This document shows positions 20,071 to 28,033 of a stretch of 64,000 nt of DNA, in pieces. The DNA is from Flexibacter flexilis DSM 6793 (GTDB lineage: Bacteria; Bacteroidota; Bacteroidia; Cytophagales; Flexibacteraceae), in contig NZ_FOLE01000009.1 of assembly GCF_900112255.1 (NCBI RefSeq), positions 1 to 64,000 of the forward strand. Reading direction: 5' to 3'. How positions within the stretch are numbered: the first letter of the stretch is position 1; each line of letters begins with the position of its first letter. The notes below the pieces were generated by a model, which made no database searches, was not told the DNA's origin, and saw nothing but the letters and a program-made list of their open reading frames with translations. Both the position numbers and the translations under genes were made by a program.

Positions 20071-21282
20071 ATGAACATTCACGAATATCAAGCCAAAGCT
20101 ATTCTTAAAAAGTATGGCGTTCGCGTGCAAGAAGGCGTTGTAGCTGATACGCCAGAACAAGCAACAGCCGCCGCCAAACAACTAAATGCCGAAACAGGCA
20201 CAACATGGTATGTGATTAAAGCGCAAATCCATGCTGGCGGTCGCGGTAAAGGTAAAATCAATGAAACAGGCTCAAACGGTGTAGTTTTGGCTAAAAGCCT
20301 TGAAGATGTAGCTCCTAAAGCAGCTGCTATTTTGGGTGGTGTGTTGGTAACGCACCAAACTGGCGCAGAAGGCAAAAAAGTAAACAAAGTGCTTGTGGCA
20401 CAAGATGTTTACTATCCAGGTGCTTCTGCCCCAAAGGAATACTATGTTAGTATTTTGCTTGACCGTGCTTCTGGCCACAACGTAATCATGGCAAGTACAG
20501 AAGGTGGTATGGACATCGAAGAAGTAGCGGAACATACTCCTGAAAAAATCTTCAAAGAGTGGATTGACCCATTGGTAGGTTTGCAAGCATTCCAAACACG
20601 CAAAATTGCGTTTGCTTTGGGTCTGAGCGGCAACGCCTTCAAAGAGATGGTGAAATTCCTACACGCTCTTTACAATGCTTACGTAGATACAGATTCATCT
20701 ATGTTCGAAATCAACCCAGTGTTGAAAACTTCTGACGACAAAATTTTGGCCGTAGATGCGAAAGTAAATCTTGACGACAACGCTTTGTACCGTCACCCTG
20801 ATTTGGCAGAGCTTCGCGACATTACGGAAGAAGATCCATTGGAAGTAGAAGCTGGTGAAAACCACCTTAACTACGTGAAATTGGATGGTAACGTAGGTTG
20901 TATGGTAAACGGCGCAGGCTTGGCAATGGCTACAATGGACGTTATTAAATTGGCTGGTGGCGAACCTGCTAACTTCTTGGACGTAGGTGGCGGGGCTAAC
21001 GCTAAAACAGTAGAAGCTGGTTTCCGTATCATTTTGAAAGATCCTAACGTAAAAGCTATCCTTATCAACGTGTTCGGTGGTATCGTTCGTTGCGACCGCG
21101 TGGCTAATGGTGTGGTTGAGGCTTACAAAAACATCGGAGATATTAAAGTGCCAATTATCGTTCGTTTGCAAGGTACTAACGCTGAAGAAGGCGCACGTAT
21201 CATCGACGAGTCTGGTCTTAAAGTATTCTCGGCTGTATTGTTGAAAGACGCAGCTCAAAAAGTAAAAGAAGTATTAGCTTAA
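20071..21282 (+). CDS. sucC: Succinyl-CoA synthetase beta subunit
   Basis: A 403-residue beta subunit of the ADP- or GDP-forming succinate-CoA ligase of the citric acid cycle. It starts with the invariant 'MNIHEYQAKAILKKYGV'. ATP-grasp residues 'IHAGGRGKGKI', 'FEINPVL' and the C-terminal 'DVGGGANAKTVEAGFRIIL' with 'INVFGGIVRCDRVANG' are all visible. The partner sucD is not adjacent; the gene stands alone with its own promoter and terminator, as is common in Bacteroidota. Length is normal. Confidence 0.97.
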   Translation: MNIHEYQAKAILKKYGVRVQEGVVADTPEQATAAAKQLNAETGTTWYVIKAQIHAGGRGKGKINETGSNGVVLAKSLEDVAPKAAAILGGVLVTHQTGAEGKKVNKVLVAQDVYYPGASAPKEYYVSILLDRASGHNVIMASTEGGMDIEEVAEHTPEKIFKEWIDPLVGLQAFQTRKIAFALGLSGNAFKEMVKFLHALYNAYVDTDSSMFEINPVLKTSDDKILAVDAKVNLDDNALYRHPDLAELRDITEEDPLEVEAGENHLNYVKLDGNVGCMVNGAGLAMATMDVIKLAGGEPANFLDVGGGANAKTVEAGFRIILKDPNVKAILINVFGGIVRCDRVANGVVEAYKNIGDIKVPIIVRLQGTNAEEGARIIDESGLKVFSAVLLKDAAQKVKEVLA

Positions 21283-21312
21283 TCGCTGTATCAATACTTT
21301 TATTAAAAAAAT

Positions 21313-21352
21313 AAAAACGCTTCAGACCTCACAGTTTGAAGCGTTTTTTGTT
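21313..21352 (+). terminator. Terminator of sucC
   Basis: A 15-bp stem (21313-21327 with 21334-21348) with a T6 tail lies 31 nt after the stop. Confidence 0.85.
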
Positions 21353-21423
21353 GATAATCATAGCAGATACAAAAAAGCTTTGTTATTAACAAACAAACAC
21401 GTTTCCAAAAAAATGTAGTAAGA

Positions 21424-21454
21424 TTTGGAATTTTGCTTAACTTTTTTATTTTTG
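21424..21454 (+). promoter_or_regulatory. Promoter of the DUF2795 gene
   Basis: TTTG at 21424-21427 and TATTTTTG at 21447-21454, 19 nt apart, are a full consensus match. The leader is about 100 nt. Confidence 0.7.
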
Positions 21455-21561
21455 CAGGGCATCGGATAGTAAAACATTAAATTTTTATGGGCTTTCCGCA
21501 AAAAATCCAGAAAACGCTCCGGTGTAGCAAACATTTTGTGTAACAATAAAGAAAAAGAACT

Positions 21562-21783
21562 ATGTACTGGACACTCGAATTGGCTTCTTACTTAGAAGAT
21601 GCACCTTGGCCAGCCACGAAAGACGAATTGATTGACTATGCCATTCGTTCTGGTGCGCCTTCGGAGGTGGTAGAGAATTTGCAAGAGTTGGAAGATGAAG
21701 GACAGCCTTACGAAAGTATCGAGGAAATTTGGCCTGACTATCCTACCAAAGACGACTTCTTTTTTAACGAAGACGAATATTAA
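21562..21783 (+). CDS. DUF2795 family small acidic protein
   Basis: A 73-residue, very acidic cytoplasmic protein that matches the DUF2795 family common in Bacteroidota ('LASYLEDAPWPATKDELID' and 'AIRSGAPSEVVENLQEL'). The fold is a short helical bundle; the molecular role is unknown, although it is widely conserved and often highly expressed. It has its own strong promoter and terminator. The name rests on the sequence pattern only. Confidence 0.85.
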   Translation: MYWTLELASYLEDAPWPATKDELIDYAIRSGAPSEVVENLQELEDEGQPYESIEEIWPDYPTKDDFFFNEDEY

Positions 21784-21787
21784 AAAA

Positions 21788-21836
21788 AAAATGGCTACAA
21801 GACGCTGGTATCCAGTATTTTGTAGCCATTTATCTT
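21788..21836 (+). terminator. Terminator of the DUF2795 gene
   Basis: A stem (21788-21800 with 21820-21832) encloses a second small stem (CTGG...CCAG), with T-rich sequence after it. It lies directly after the stop and also downstream of the convergent DUF4421 gene. Confidence 0.7.
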
Positions 21837-21850
21837 TTGTGGAGTAGTCA

Positions 21851-22873
21851 TTAAAACCGCACTCCCATAAAGAAACGCAAGTTGCTTAACTCGCCACCTA
21901 ATACCAATTTATCAACTTGTGTAGTTTTGCGGTCGAGCAAATAAGATACACCTGTAAAGAAACGCCTGTCGTTGTAACCAGCCGCAAAACGTGTGTAAAG
22001 TCGGCCAATACCCCGTACGCCGCGTTTGTCCTCTATGGCTGTTTGATATTTTTGAGCTTGTACGCCAAAGCCGCCCAACACTGTCCCCGACACATACCAA
22101 CGCCGCCAGACAAACGTATGTCCGTAGCCGCCCAGTATCGAAAAGTCGATGAATCGCCCGCCCAAAAATGTCTCTGATTCCCGAAATTTGGTAGAGTCTG
22201 CTGCATATGGAATCAAGTTAGAATCCGCTTCAATGGAATAGTTGGAAGCTCCCGCCATCAGCATCACCGAACCCGCGCTGCGGCATTGGTGGCGCGTTTG
22301 CCTGAATGCCGACTGATACGAAAACTTGCGATAATTCAGGATATAATAAAAGTTAAGTGCCTGATTGGTAACCTTGATGTCGTCGCGCTGCGGATACACG
22401 TTGCCTTTTTCCCATGTTTTGTTAAAATCTTGTGGGTTGTTCAGATAGAAACCTTTATAGTTTTGTGAAACCAAATCTATGCCGAATTGTTGGGCGTATA
22501 AATTGAGCTGAAAGTCACGCAAATAGGTGCTTCCATACAGCGACAAATCTTCTTTGTTGTCTTTCTTGAACGTAAAAAAAGAGTATTCCAAACCAATGCC
22601 CGAATACAAAACCCCAAAATTTAAGTTGTTGTTTACGTTGGGATTGTAACGCGCCACCGCCGTATTTCTTTTATTTCTTAGATAAAAAGAAAGATACTTG
22701 CGCGAAATGGCCGTGTAAGTCATTAGCTTACGCGGATAGAGTGTAATATAATTGGTGTCAATGTCTGGGCGAATGATTTTGTTAATCAGGCGCATTTGTG
22801 CTTGTGCCTGATTTTCTATCAAACAATTGATTATCAACAAAAGAAACGTTACACTAAAAACTTTTTTTTGCAT
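21851..22873 (-). CDS. DUF4421 family outer-membrane-like protein
   Basis: A 340-residue exported protein of the DUF4421 type. The start chosen is the ATG at 22873 ('MQKKVFSVTFLLLII'), which gives a signal peptide ending 'NQAQAQ'; the frame is open 41 codons further upstream but would run into truA. The mature part is rich in alternating aromatic and polar residues ('FYYILNYRKFSYQSAFRQ') and ends in F ('LRFFMGVRF'), as in outer-membrane beta barrels. Function is unknown. It is the last gene of fmt-truA-DUF4421, 13 nt after truA. Confidence 0.75.
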   Translation of the reverse strand: MQKKVFSVTFLLLIINCLIENQAQAQMRLINKIIRPDIDTNYITLYPRKLMTYTAISRKYLSFYLRNKRNTAVARYNPNVNNNLNFGVLYSGIGLEYSFFTFKKDNKEDLSLYGSTYLRDFQLNLYAQQFGIDLVSQNYKGFYLNNPQDFNKTWEKGNVYPQRDDIKVTNQALNFYYILNYRKFSYQSAFRQTRHQCRSAGSVMLMAGASNYSIEADSNLIPYAADSTKFRESETFLGGRFIDFSILGGYGHTFVWRRWYVSGTVLGGFGVQAQKYQTAIEDKRGVRGIGRLYTRFAAGYNDRRFFTGVSYLLDRKTTQVDKLVLGGELSNLRFFMGVRF

Positions 22874-22886
22874 TACAACCAAACAA

Positions 22887-23642
22887 CTATATTTTAAGAA
22901 CTTCTGTTGGATAAACCACCTCCGATAAAAATAAACCTTCGGGCGGTGCGCTGCGACCTGCTTTATTGCGGTTGCGGGACAAAATGATTTGTTCAAATTC
23001 TTCTACGCTCATTCGTCCCACGCCTACTTCCAGCAATGTGCCGACGATGGCGCGCACCATGCCGCGCAAAAACCGATTGGCCGAGATGTGAAACACCAAA
23101 CTATGCGCGTCGGGCTGTTGCCACTGCGCTCGCGTGATGTGACACAAAAAGTTATTTACTTCTGTCTTGACCTTACTAAACGCCTCAAAGTCTTGATGCT
23201 GAAGTAATACGGCGGCGGCTTCGTTCATTTTCTTCACCTCGACAGGCCGCGTGAAGCAATAACGCTCATTTGGGAGAAATGGTATTTTGCGCGTGCAAAT
23301 ATGATACTGATAGCTTCTGGAAATAGCATCAAAACGTGCATGTGCCGTGTCGGCCACCAGCCAAAGGCCATTGGCGGCGATGTCGGGCGGCAAAATGGCG
23401 TTGAGTTGATAGACAAAGCGGCTGGGGTCGGCGATAACTATCGGGATGTCGAAATGTACAAGCTGTTGCAAGGCATGAACACCCGTATCCGTGCGGCCAC
23501 TGCCCAGCGTTTCGACACGCTCGCAGCGCAGCAATTTGCCTAAGGCCAATTCTAATACCTCTTGTACGGTTCGGGCGTTCTCTTGTTTTTGCCAGCCATG
23601 ATAATTTGTGCCTTTGTAGGCTACATCAATGAAATATCGCAA
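22887..23642 (-). CDS. truA: tRNA pseudouridine(38-40) synthase
   Basis: A 251-residue TruA that isomerises uridines 38-40 in the tRNA anticodon arm. Catalytic D52 lies in 'GSGRTDTGVHA', and the N-terminal 'IDVAYKGTNYHGWQKQ' is typical. Length is normal. It lies between fmt (47 nt upstream) and the DUF4421 gene (13 nt downstream) and is probably co-transcribed with both. Confidence 0.95.
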   Translation of the reverse strand: MRYFIDVAYKGTNYHGWQKQENARTVQEVLELALGKLLRCERVETLGSGRTDTGVHALQQLVHFDIPIVIADPSRFVYQLNAILPPDIAANGLWLVADTAHARFDAISRSYQYHICTRKIPFLPNERYCFTRPVEVKKMNEAAAVLLQHQDFEAFSKVKTEVNNFLCHITRAQWQQPDAHSLVFHISANRFLRGMVRAIVGTLLEVGVGRMSVEEFEQIILSRNRNKAGRSAPPEGLFLSEVVYPTEVLKI

Positions 23643-23689
23643 AATAATGGGGTTAGAAAATGGAAAATAGCTGTTTGGTTGGGCGTAAT

Positions 23690-24634
23690 TTATTCCATAA
23701 CAGTTCCTTCGGCGATTTTGTTGCCGCGTAGAAACTCCGCAATGTTCATTCGCTTTTTACCTTCAGTTTGTAACTCTTCAATCGCTAACAAACCTTTGGC
23801 CGTACCGACGTGCAAAAAGGTTTTGTGGTCGGTAAAAAGCTGCCCAACGGCGGCATTTACATCTGTATCAACCAAATTAGTTTTGAAGACTTTGCAAGAT
23901 TTACCATTAAGTAAAGTCCAAGCGGCAGGGTAGGGACTTAGGCCGCGTACAAAGTTGTGGATTTGCTCGGCAGTTTGCTCAAAGTTGATGCGACAGGTCT
24001 CCTTAAAGATTTTGGGAGCGGCTTTAAGCGGTGCATCAAAGACTTGTGGCGTTGGTTGCACGGCGTTGGCTTCGATGGCTTGCACGGTACGCAACACAAG
24101 GCCTGCACCTTTGTGCATGAGTCGCTCGTACAGCGTGCCGACGTTGTCGGTGGGTAAAATGTTTTCGGTTTCTTTGAGAATAATGTCGCCTGTGTCTATC
24201 TCGTGTTGCAAGAAAAATGTCGTAATGCCTGTTTGTGTTTCGCCATTGATGATTGCCCAGTTAATGGGGGCTGCGCCTCTGTATTGCGGCAACAAAGATG
24301 CGTGCAAATTGAATGTTCCTAACCGTGGCATATTCCAAACGGCTTCTGGCAACATACGGAAGGCTACCACAATTTGCAAATCGGCTTCGTAGCTACGCAA
24401 CGTTTCCAAAAACGCGGGGTCTTTGAGCTTTTCGGGTTGCAAAACTGGTATGTTGTGGGTGAGTGCCGCCGCCTTCACTGGAGAGTGTGCCAGTTGCAGG
24501 CCGCGCCCTGCGGGTTTGTCGGGGGAGGTAATCACAGCCACGACGTTGTAGCCGTTTTCTACCAAAATATCTAAACAAGGAACGGCAAATTCGGGCGTTC
24601 CCATAAAAATGATTCTAAGATTTTTGTTGTTCAT
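23690..24634 (-). CDS. fmt: Methionyl-tRNA formyltransferase
   Basis: A 314-residue Fmt that formylates initiator Met-tRNA using 10-formyltetrahydrofolate. Key blocks are 'RIIFMGTPEFAVPCL', the catalytic-site 'FNLHASLLPQYRGAAPINW' with N, H and D residues ('EIDTGDII'), and the C-terminal OB-fold domain. I chose ATG 24634 ('MNNKNLRII'); an ATG three codons upstream at 24643 is equally open. It is the first gene of an fmt-truA-DUF4421 unit. Confidence 0.95.
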   Translation of the reverse strand: MNNKNLRIIFMGTPEFAVPCLDILVENGYNVVAVITSPDKPAGRGLQLAHSPVKAAALTHNIPVLQPEKLKDPAFLETLRSYEADLQIVVAFRMLPEAVWNMPRLGTFNLHASLLPQYRGAAPINWAIINGETQTGITTFFLQHEIDTGDIILKETENILPTDNVGTLYERLMHKGAGLVLRTVQAIEANAVQPTPQVFDAPLKAAPKIFKETCRINFEQTAEQIHNFVRGLSPYPAAWTLLNGKSCKVFKTNLVDTDVNAAVGQLFTDHKTFLHVGTAKGLLAIEELQTEGKKRMNIAEFLRGNKIAEGTVME

Positions 24635-24811
24635 GCCCAGCAAAATAAAAACTAATGTGGATTGTGGGGCGTAAAATTAGTGAAAGAATGTGGTTTTAGG
24701 GTAAATAAAAATAGAGTAGGGGGCACGCAAATATTCATATGTAACGCGGAACGTATTTTTGATTAAACGCGATACTATAAAAGTAATAAACATTAAATGC
24801 ATTTTTTGTGG

Positions 24812-24819
24812 TATTTTTG
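24812..24819 (+). promoter_or_regulatory. -7 element upstream of the carbonic anhydrase gene
   Basis: TATTTTTG fits the Bacteroidota -7 consensus, 69 nt upstream of the start codon. No TTTG is found 19-23 nt further upstream, so the -33 element is weak. Confidence 0.45.
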
Positions 24820-24888
24820 ACCTGCAAGGGCGGCGCAAAAACGTAAGACCGCATCTATTACTTTTTTCAACCTAAAACATTTAAAATC

Positions 24889-25437
24889 ATGGCTTTAATT
24901 AAATCTGTGAAAGGCGTAAAGCCACAGTTTGGTAAAGATTGTTTCTTGGCCGACAATGCCACTGTAGTCGGAGACGTGCAAATGGGCGACCAATGTAGCG
25001 TTTGGTTTAATGCCGTTGTGCGTGGCGATGTGCACAGTATTCGCATCGGCGACCGCACCAATATACAGGACGGCGCAGTAATTCACTGCACGTACCAAAA
25101 AGCTGCGACAATCATTGGTAGTAATGTTTCCATTGCGCACAATGCTATCGTTCATGGCTGTACCATCGACGATAACGTACTTATTGGAATGGGTGCTATC
25201 GTCATGGACAATGCTCACGTACAAAGTGGTGCTATTGTGGCGGCTGGTGCAGTAGTTTTGCAAAATACGGTAGTAGAACGCGGTTGGATATATGCTGGTG
25301 CTCCTGCTCAAAAAGTGAAACCTGTTTCGTCGGAAATGGCCGAAGTGTTTCCGCGCACGGCCAACAACTATATTATGTATGCCAAATGGTTTGAGGAAGG
25401 CGAAAATCTTTCACAAGAAGATTTGATACGCCCCTAA
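24889..25437 (+). CDS. Gamma-carbonic anhydrase family protein
   Basis: A 182-residue left-handed beta-helix protein of the gamma-carbonic anhydrase/YrdA/PaaY group. Hexapeptide-repeat turns run through residues 15-145. The three metal histidines of the family are seen in 'AVIHCTYQ' and 'SIAHNAIVHGC'. It probably forms a zinc or iron trimer; real carbonic anhydrase activity is not certain because many members lack the proton-shuttle glutamates. It is followed 42 nt later by an HMG-CoA lyase-like gene, possibly in the same transcript. Confidence 0.9.
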   Translation: MALIKSVKGVKPQFGKDCFLADNATVVGDVQMGDQCSVWFNAVVRGDVHSIRIGDRTNIQDGAVIHCTYQKAATIIGSNVSIAHNAIVHGCTIDDNVLIGMGAIVMDNAHVQSGAIVAAGAVVLQNTVVERGWIYAGAPAQKVKPVSSEMAEVFPRTANNYIMYAKWFEEGENLSQEDLIRP

Positions 25438-25479
25438 ATCACGGCGATAATTGCCCATTAACACACCAAATTTCTTTAT

Positions 25480-26334
25480 ATGTCCAATCAAGTTTTTATT
25501 ACCGAATGCCCGCGTGATGCCATGCAAGGGCTACACGACTTTGTGCCCACAGAGCAGAAAATCAATTATTTAAACAAACTTTTGAAGGTTGGTTTTCCTG
25601 TTTTGGATTTTGGAAGTTTTGTGTCGGCCAAAGCCATTCCGCAACTGCGCGATACCGCCGAGGTGTTAGCGGGTTTGGAACTAAATCTGTGTACCAAACT
25701 GCTGGCTATTGTGGCCAACGTGCGCGGCGCGAAAGAGGCGGCAGCTTTTGAACAAATTTCATTTCTGGGTTTTCCGCTTTCGGTGTCCGAAACGTTCCAG
25801 ATGCGCAACACCAACAAAACCATTGCGCAAGCCCTGACGGAAGTGGCTGAAATACAACAGATTTGTCAAGAGACTGGCAAACAACTGATTGTGTATTTGT
25901 CTATGAGTTTCGGCAATCCTTACGGCGAAGCGTACAGCGTGGCGCAAGTGGCGGCTTTGTCAGAAAAGTTGGTGCAAATGGGAATTTCTACGATTGCTCT
26001 TTCGGATACGATTGGCGTTTCGCAACCCGAAAATATTAGTCCGCTTTTCGAGCAACTCACTGCCCAATATCCGCAAACTATTTTTTCGGCGCATTTGCAT
26101 TCTACACCGCACACGGCACAAGAGAAAATCGCTGCGGCTTACGCGGCTGGTTGTCGGCATTTCGACGGGGCAATACGTGGGTTCGGCGGCTGCCCAATGG
26201 CCAAAGACGACCTGACGGGCAACGTAGCCACCGAACAACTTATTTCGTTTTTTGAAAGTAAAAATATTGATTTACAATTAGATAAAGCTGCTTTCGGCGA
26301 AGCCTTTGCTTTTTCTTCGCAAATATTTGGTTAG
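25480..26334 (+). CDS. Hydroxymethylglutaryl-CoA lyase-like enzyme
   Basis: A 284-residue TIM-barrel enzyme of the HMG-CoA lyase family (cleavage of HMG-CoA to acetoacetate and acetyl-CoA, as in leucine breakdown). 'TECPRDAMQGL' supplies the family Arg and Asp, 'SAHLHSTPHT' supplies metal-binding histidines, and the signature 'IRGFGGCPMAKDD' holds the catalytic cysteine. Length is slightly short but complete. Its stop overlaps that of the convergent NlpC/P60 gene by 4 nt. Related enzymes of the DRE-TIM group cannot be fully ruled out. Confidence 0.85.
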   Translation: MSNQVFITECPRDAMQGLHDFVPTEQKINYLNKLLKVGFPVLDFGSFVSAKAIPQLRDTAEVLAGLELNLCTKLLAIVANVRGAKEAAAFEQISFLGFPLSVSETFQMRNTNKTIAQALTEVAEIQQICQETGKQLIVYLSMSFGNPYGEAYSVAQVAALSEKLVQMGISTIALSDTIGVSQPENISPLFEQLTAQYPQTIFSAHLHSTPHTAQEKIAAAYAAGCRHFDGAIRGFGGCPMAKDDLTGNVATEQLISFFESKNIDLQLDKAAFGEAFAFSSQIFG

Positions 26335-27293
26335 TCCAACACCGAGCGCACGAACAGCACTTGGCGCGACCAATAGCCCGCATCGAGGCGGTTGGTAGCC
26401 ACGCCGCGCGTAACCGAATGAATCACTTCGGGGGTTTGGCCTTTGTCGGAAATAATCATGCCCACGTGTCGGATGTGATAAGTGTTATCCGCGCCACGTT
26501 CTCCAAAAAATACCCAATCTCCCTTTTGGGCTTCTTGCAATGGCACTTCTTTTCCGAGTTGTGCCATTTCTTTTGTGCCATGAATAAAATCGTAACCAAA
26601 ATTACGCATCACGTAGAGCAGCAACCCCGAACAATCAAAACCCGTTTTGGGGGTTTCGCCCGTCCAATGATACCGCGCACCAACCAATTTTTTAGCAACT
26701 TGTACCACGTCTTGGCGGTTGGGCTGTTGGGTTGGTACAACCCAAAGTGGCAGATTTGGACTAATAACACTGCTATCTTTGGCCGCGGACAGGCTTTGAG
26801 TGATGGCGGTTTTGGGTACGGACGGATACAAAATTGCGTACTGGGGCGTAGTGTCGGCAAACAACCGAATCGCCATTTGCGCGTAACGCTTGGCTTCGGG
26901 CAAGTTGTTAGCAGCCATAGACTTACTGACATTTTCTTGCAAAAAACGACTCACAGCCACCATAAAAACAGTGTCGGCACTGCCCAGCAGCGTATGGGTT
27001 TGGTCTTTGGTTTGTACCACGAACAAGGCTTTCATGCACTCGTTAGCCGCGTCGGGGTACTGTTGGCGCAAATCGCGGTCGGGGCTTTGGGCAATAGCAA
27101 AATAGGCTTTGGCTTTATAGAAATGTGGCACGGCGGCACGCGGATATTTGCGGGCGGCTTTTTGGCTCTTGCAAATTAGTTTTTCGTAGCGTTGCTGTGT
27201 GTAGAGTTTTTCTAACTTCTCAAAAGACTGACCAACAGCCAATACAGGCAACAAAAGCAGCAGTAACAGGGTCATTTTCATGGCGATCATCAA
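26331..27293 (-). CDS. NlpC/P60 cell-wall peptidase
   Basis: A 320-residue exported protein. A signal peptide ('TLLLLLLLPVLAVGQ') is followed by a helical, TPR-like region (about 24-190) and a C-terminal NlpC/P60 domain (about 200-320). The catalytic cysteine is in 'TGFDCSGLLLYV' and the histidine in 'YHIRHVGMII'; a further polar residue lies in 'VIHSVTRG'. Such enzymes cut D-Glu-mDAP-type links in peptidoglycan. Several ATGs stand close together at the start (27293, 27290, 27281, 27275); all keep the signal peptide. Confidence 0.9.
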   Translation of the reverse strand: MMIAMKMTLLLLLLLPVLAVGQSFEKLEKLYTQQRYEKLICKSQKAARKYPRAAVPHFYKAKAYFAIAQSPDRDLRQQYPDAANECMKALFVVQTKDQTHTLLGSADTVFMVAVSRFLQENVSKSMAANNLPEAKRYAQMAIRLFADTTPQYAILYPSVPKTAITQSLSAAKDSSVISPNLPLWVVPTQQPNRQDVVQVAKKLVGARYHWTGETPKTGFDCSGLLLYVMRNFGYDFIHGTKEMAQLGKEVPLQEAQKGDWVFFGERGADNTYHIRHVGMIISDKGQTPEVIHSVTRGVATNRLDAGYWSRQVLFVRSVLD

Positions 27294-27435
27294 ATTTTAA
27301 GTGAGGTAGTTTCTTTGTTTTTGATGAATGATTACCGCCGCTGCAAAAGGTCTCCTAATTATTTTGAAAGAAAATTGTTTTTATGAATTATTTCGCAAAT
27401 TATTGGTGCTAATAATCAACTTTTTATAGGCCATC

Positions 27436-27897
27436 ATGCAACCCAACGACAAACTCCGTTTTCCTATCGGGACATTTGCCAAACCCGACACCATCACATC
27501 CGCACAACTCGCCACTTGGATAGAAGAGATTGCTTCTTTTCCTGAGAGGCTGCGTAAAGAAGTATTGCAGCTTTCTGATAGCCAACTGGATACGCCATAC
27601 CGCCCCGAAGGCTGGACGTTGCGCCAAGTGGTACATCATTGCGCCGACAGCCACCTGAACAGCTATATTCGTTTTAAATTGAGCCTTACGGAAGAAAACC
27701 CCACTATTAAGCCTTACGAAGAGCAACTTTGGGCGGCACTGCTCCAAAGCCTTGACGAACAACAACTTTTGCGCACTTTTTTTCACCCAAAATATGAAAA
27801 AACATATTCCCTAAATGAAGCAATTGGGCTTTATGCTTGGCACGGGAATCATCATTTAGCACACATTACCACGCTAAAAGCACAAAAAGACTGGTAA
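27436..27897 (+). CDS. DinB/YfiT-like metal-dependent hydrolase
   Basis: A 153-residue four-helix-bundle protein of the DinB/YfiT group, putative metal-dependent hydrolases that include bacillithiol transferases. The three metal histidines are in 'QVVHHCADSHLNS' and 'WHGNHHLAHITTLK'. Family members of this type are usually about 170-180 residues; the segment 'AALLQSLDEQQLLRTFFHP' seems to lack some 15-20 residues between helices, perhaps through recombination between two similar LLxSL stretches. Whether it is still active is unclear. The gene stands alone. Confidence 0.85.
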   Translation: MQPNDKLRFPIGTFAKPDTITSAQLATWIEEIASFPERLRKEVLQLSDSQLDTPYRPEGWTLRQVVHHCADSHLNSYIRFKLSLTEENPTIKPYEEQLWAALLQSLDEQQLLRTFFHPKYEKTYSLNEAIGLYAWHGNHHLAHITTLKAQKDW

Positions 27898-28033
27898 TTT
27901 GATTAAATCTTCACTAAACCTACTCTCTTTTGATGACTCTAAGCAAAAAATAGAAAGTGTATGTCTATAACTACATATTGTACAACATAGACAACGTTTT
28001 GAACGTTTTTAGCGCGTAAATCATCAAAGAAGA

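Noticed and set aside
21487-21543. 18-codon leader-peptide-like frame before the DUF2795 gene
   Set aside because: It lacks a run of one amino acid or an attenuator hairpin downstream, and such short frames arise by chance in AT-rich leaders.
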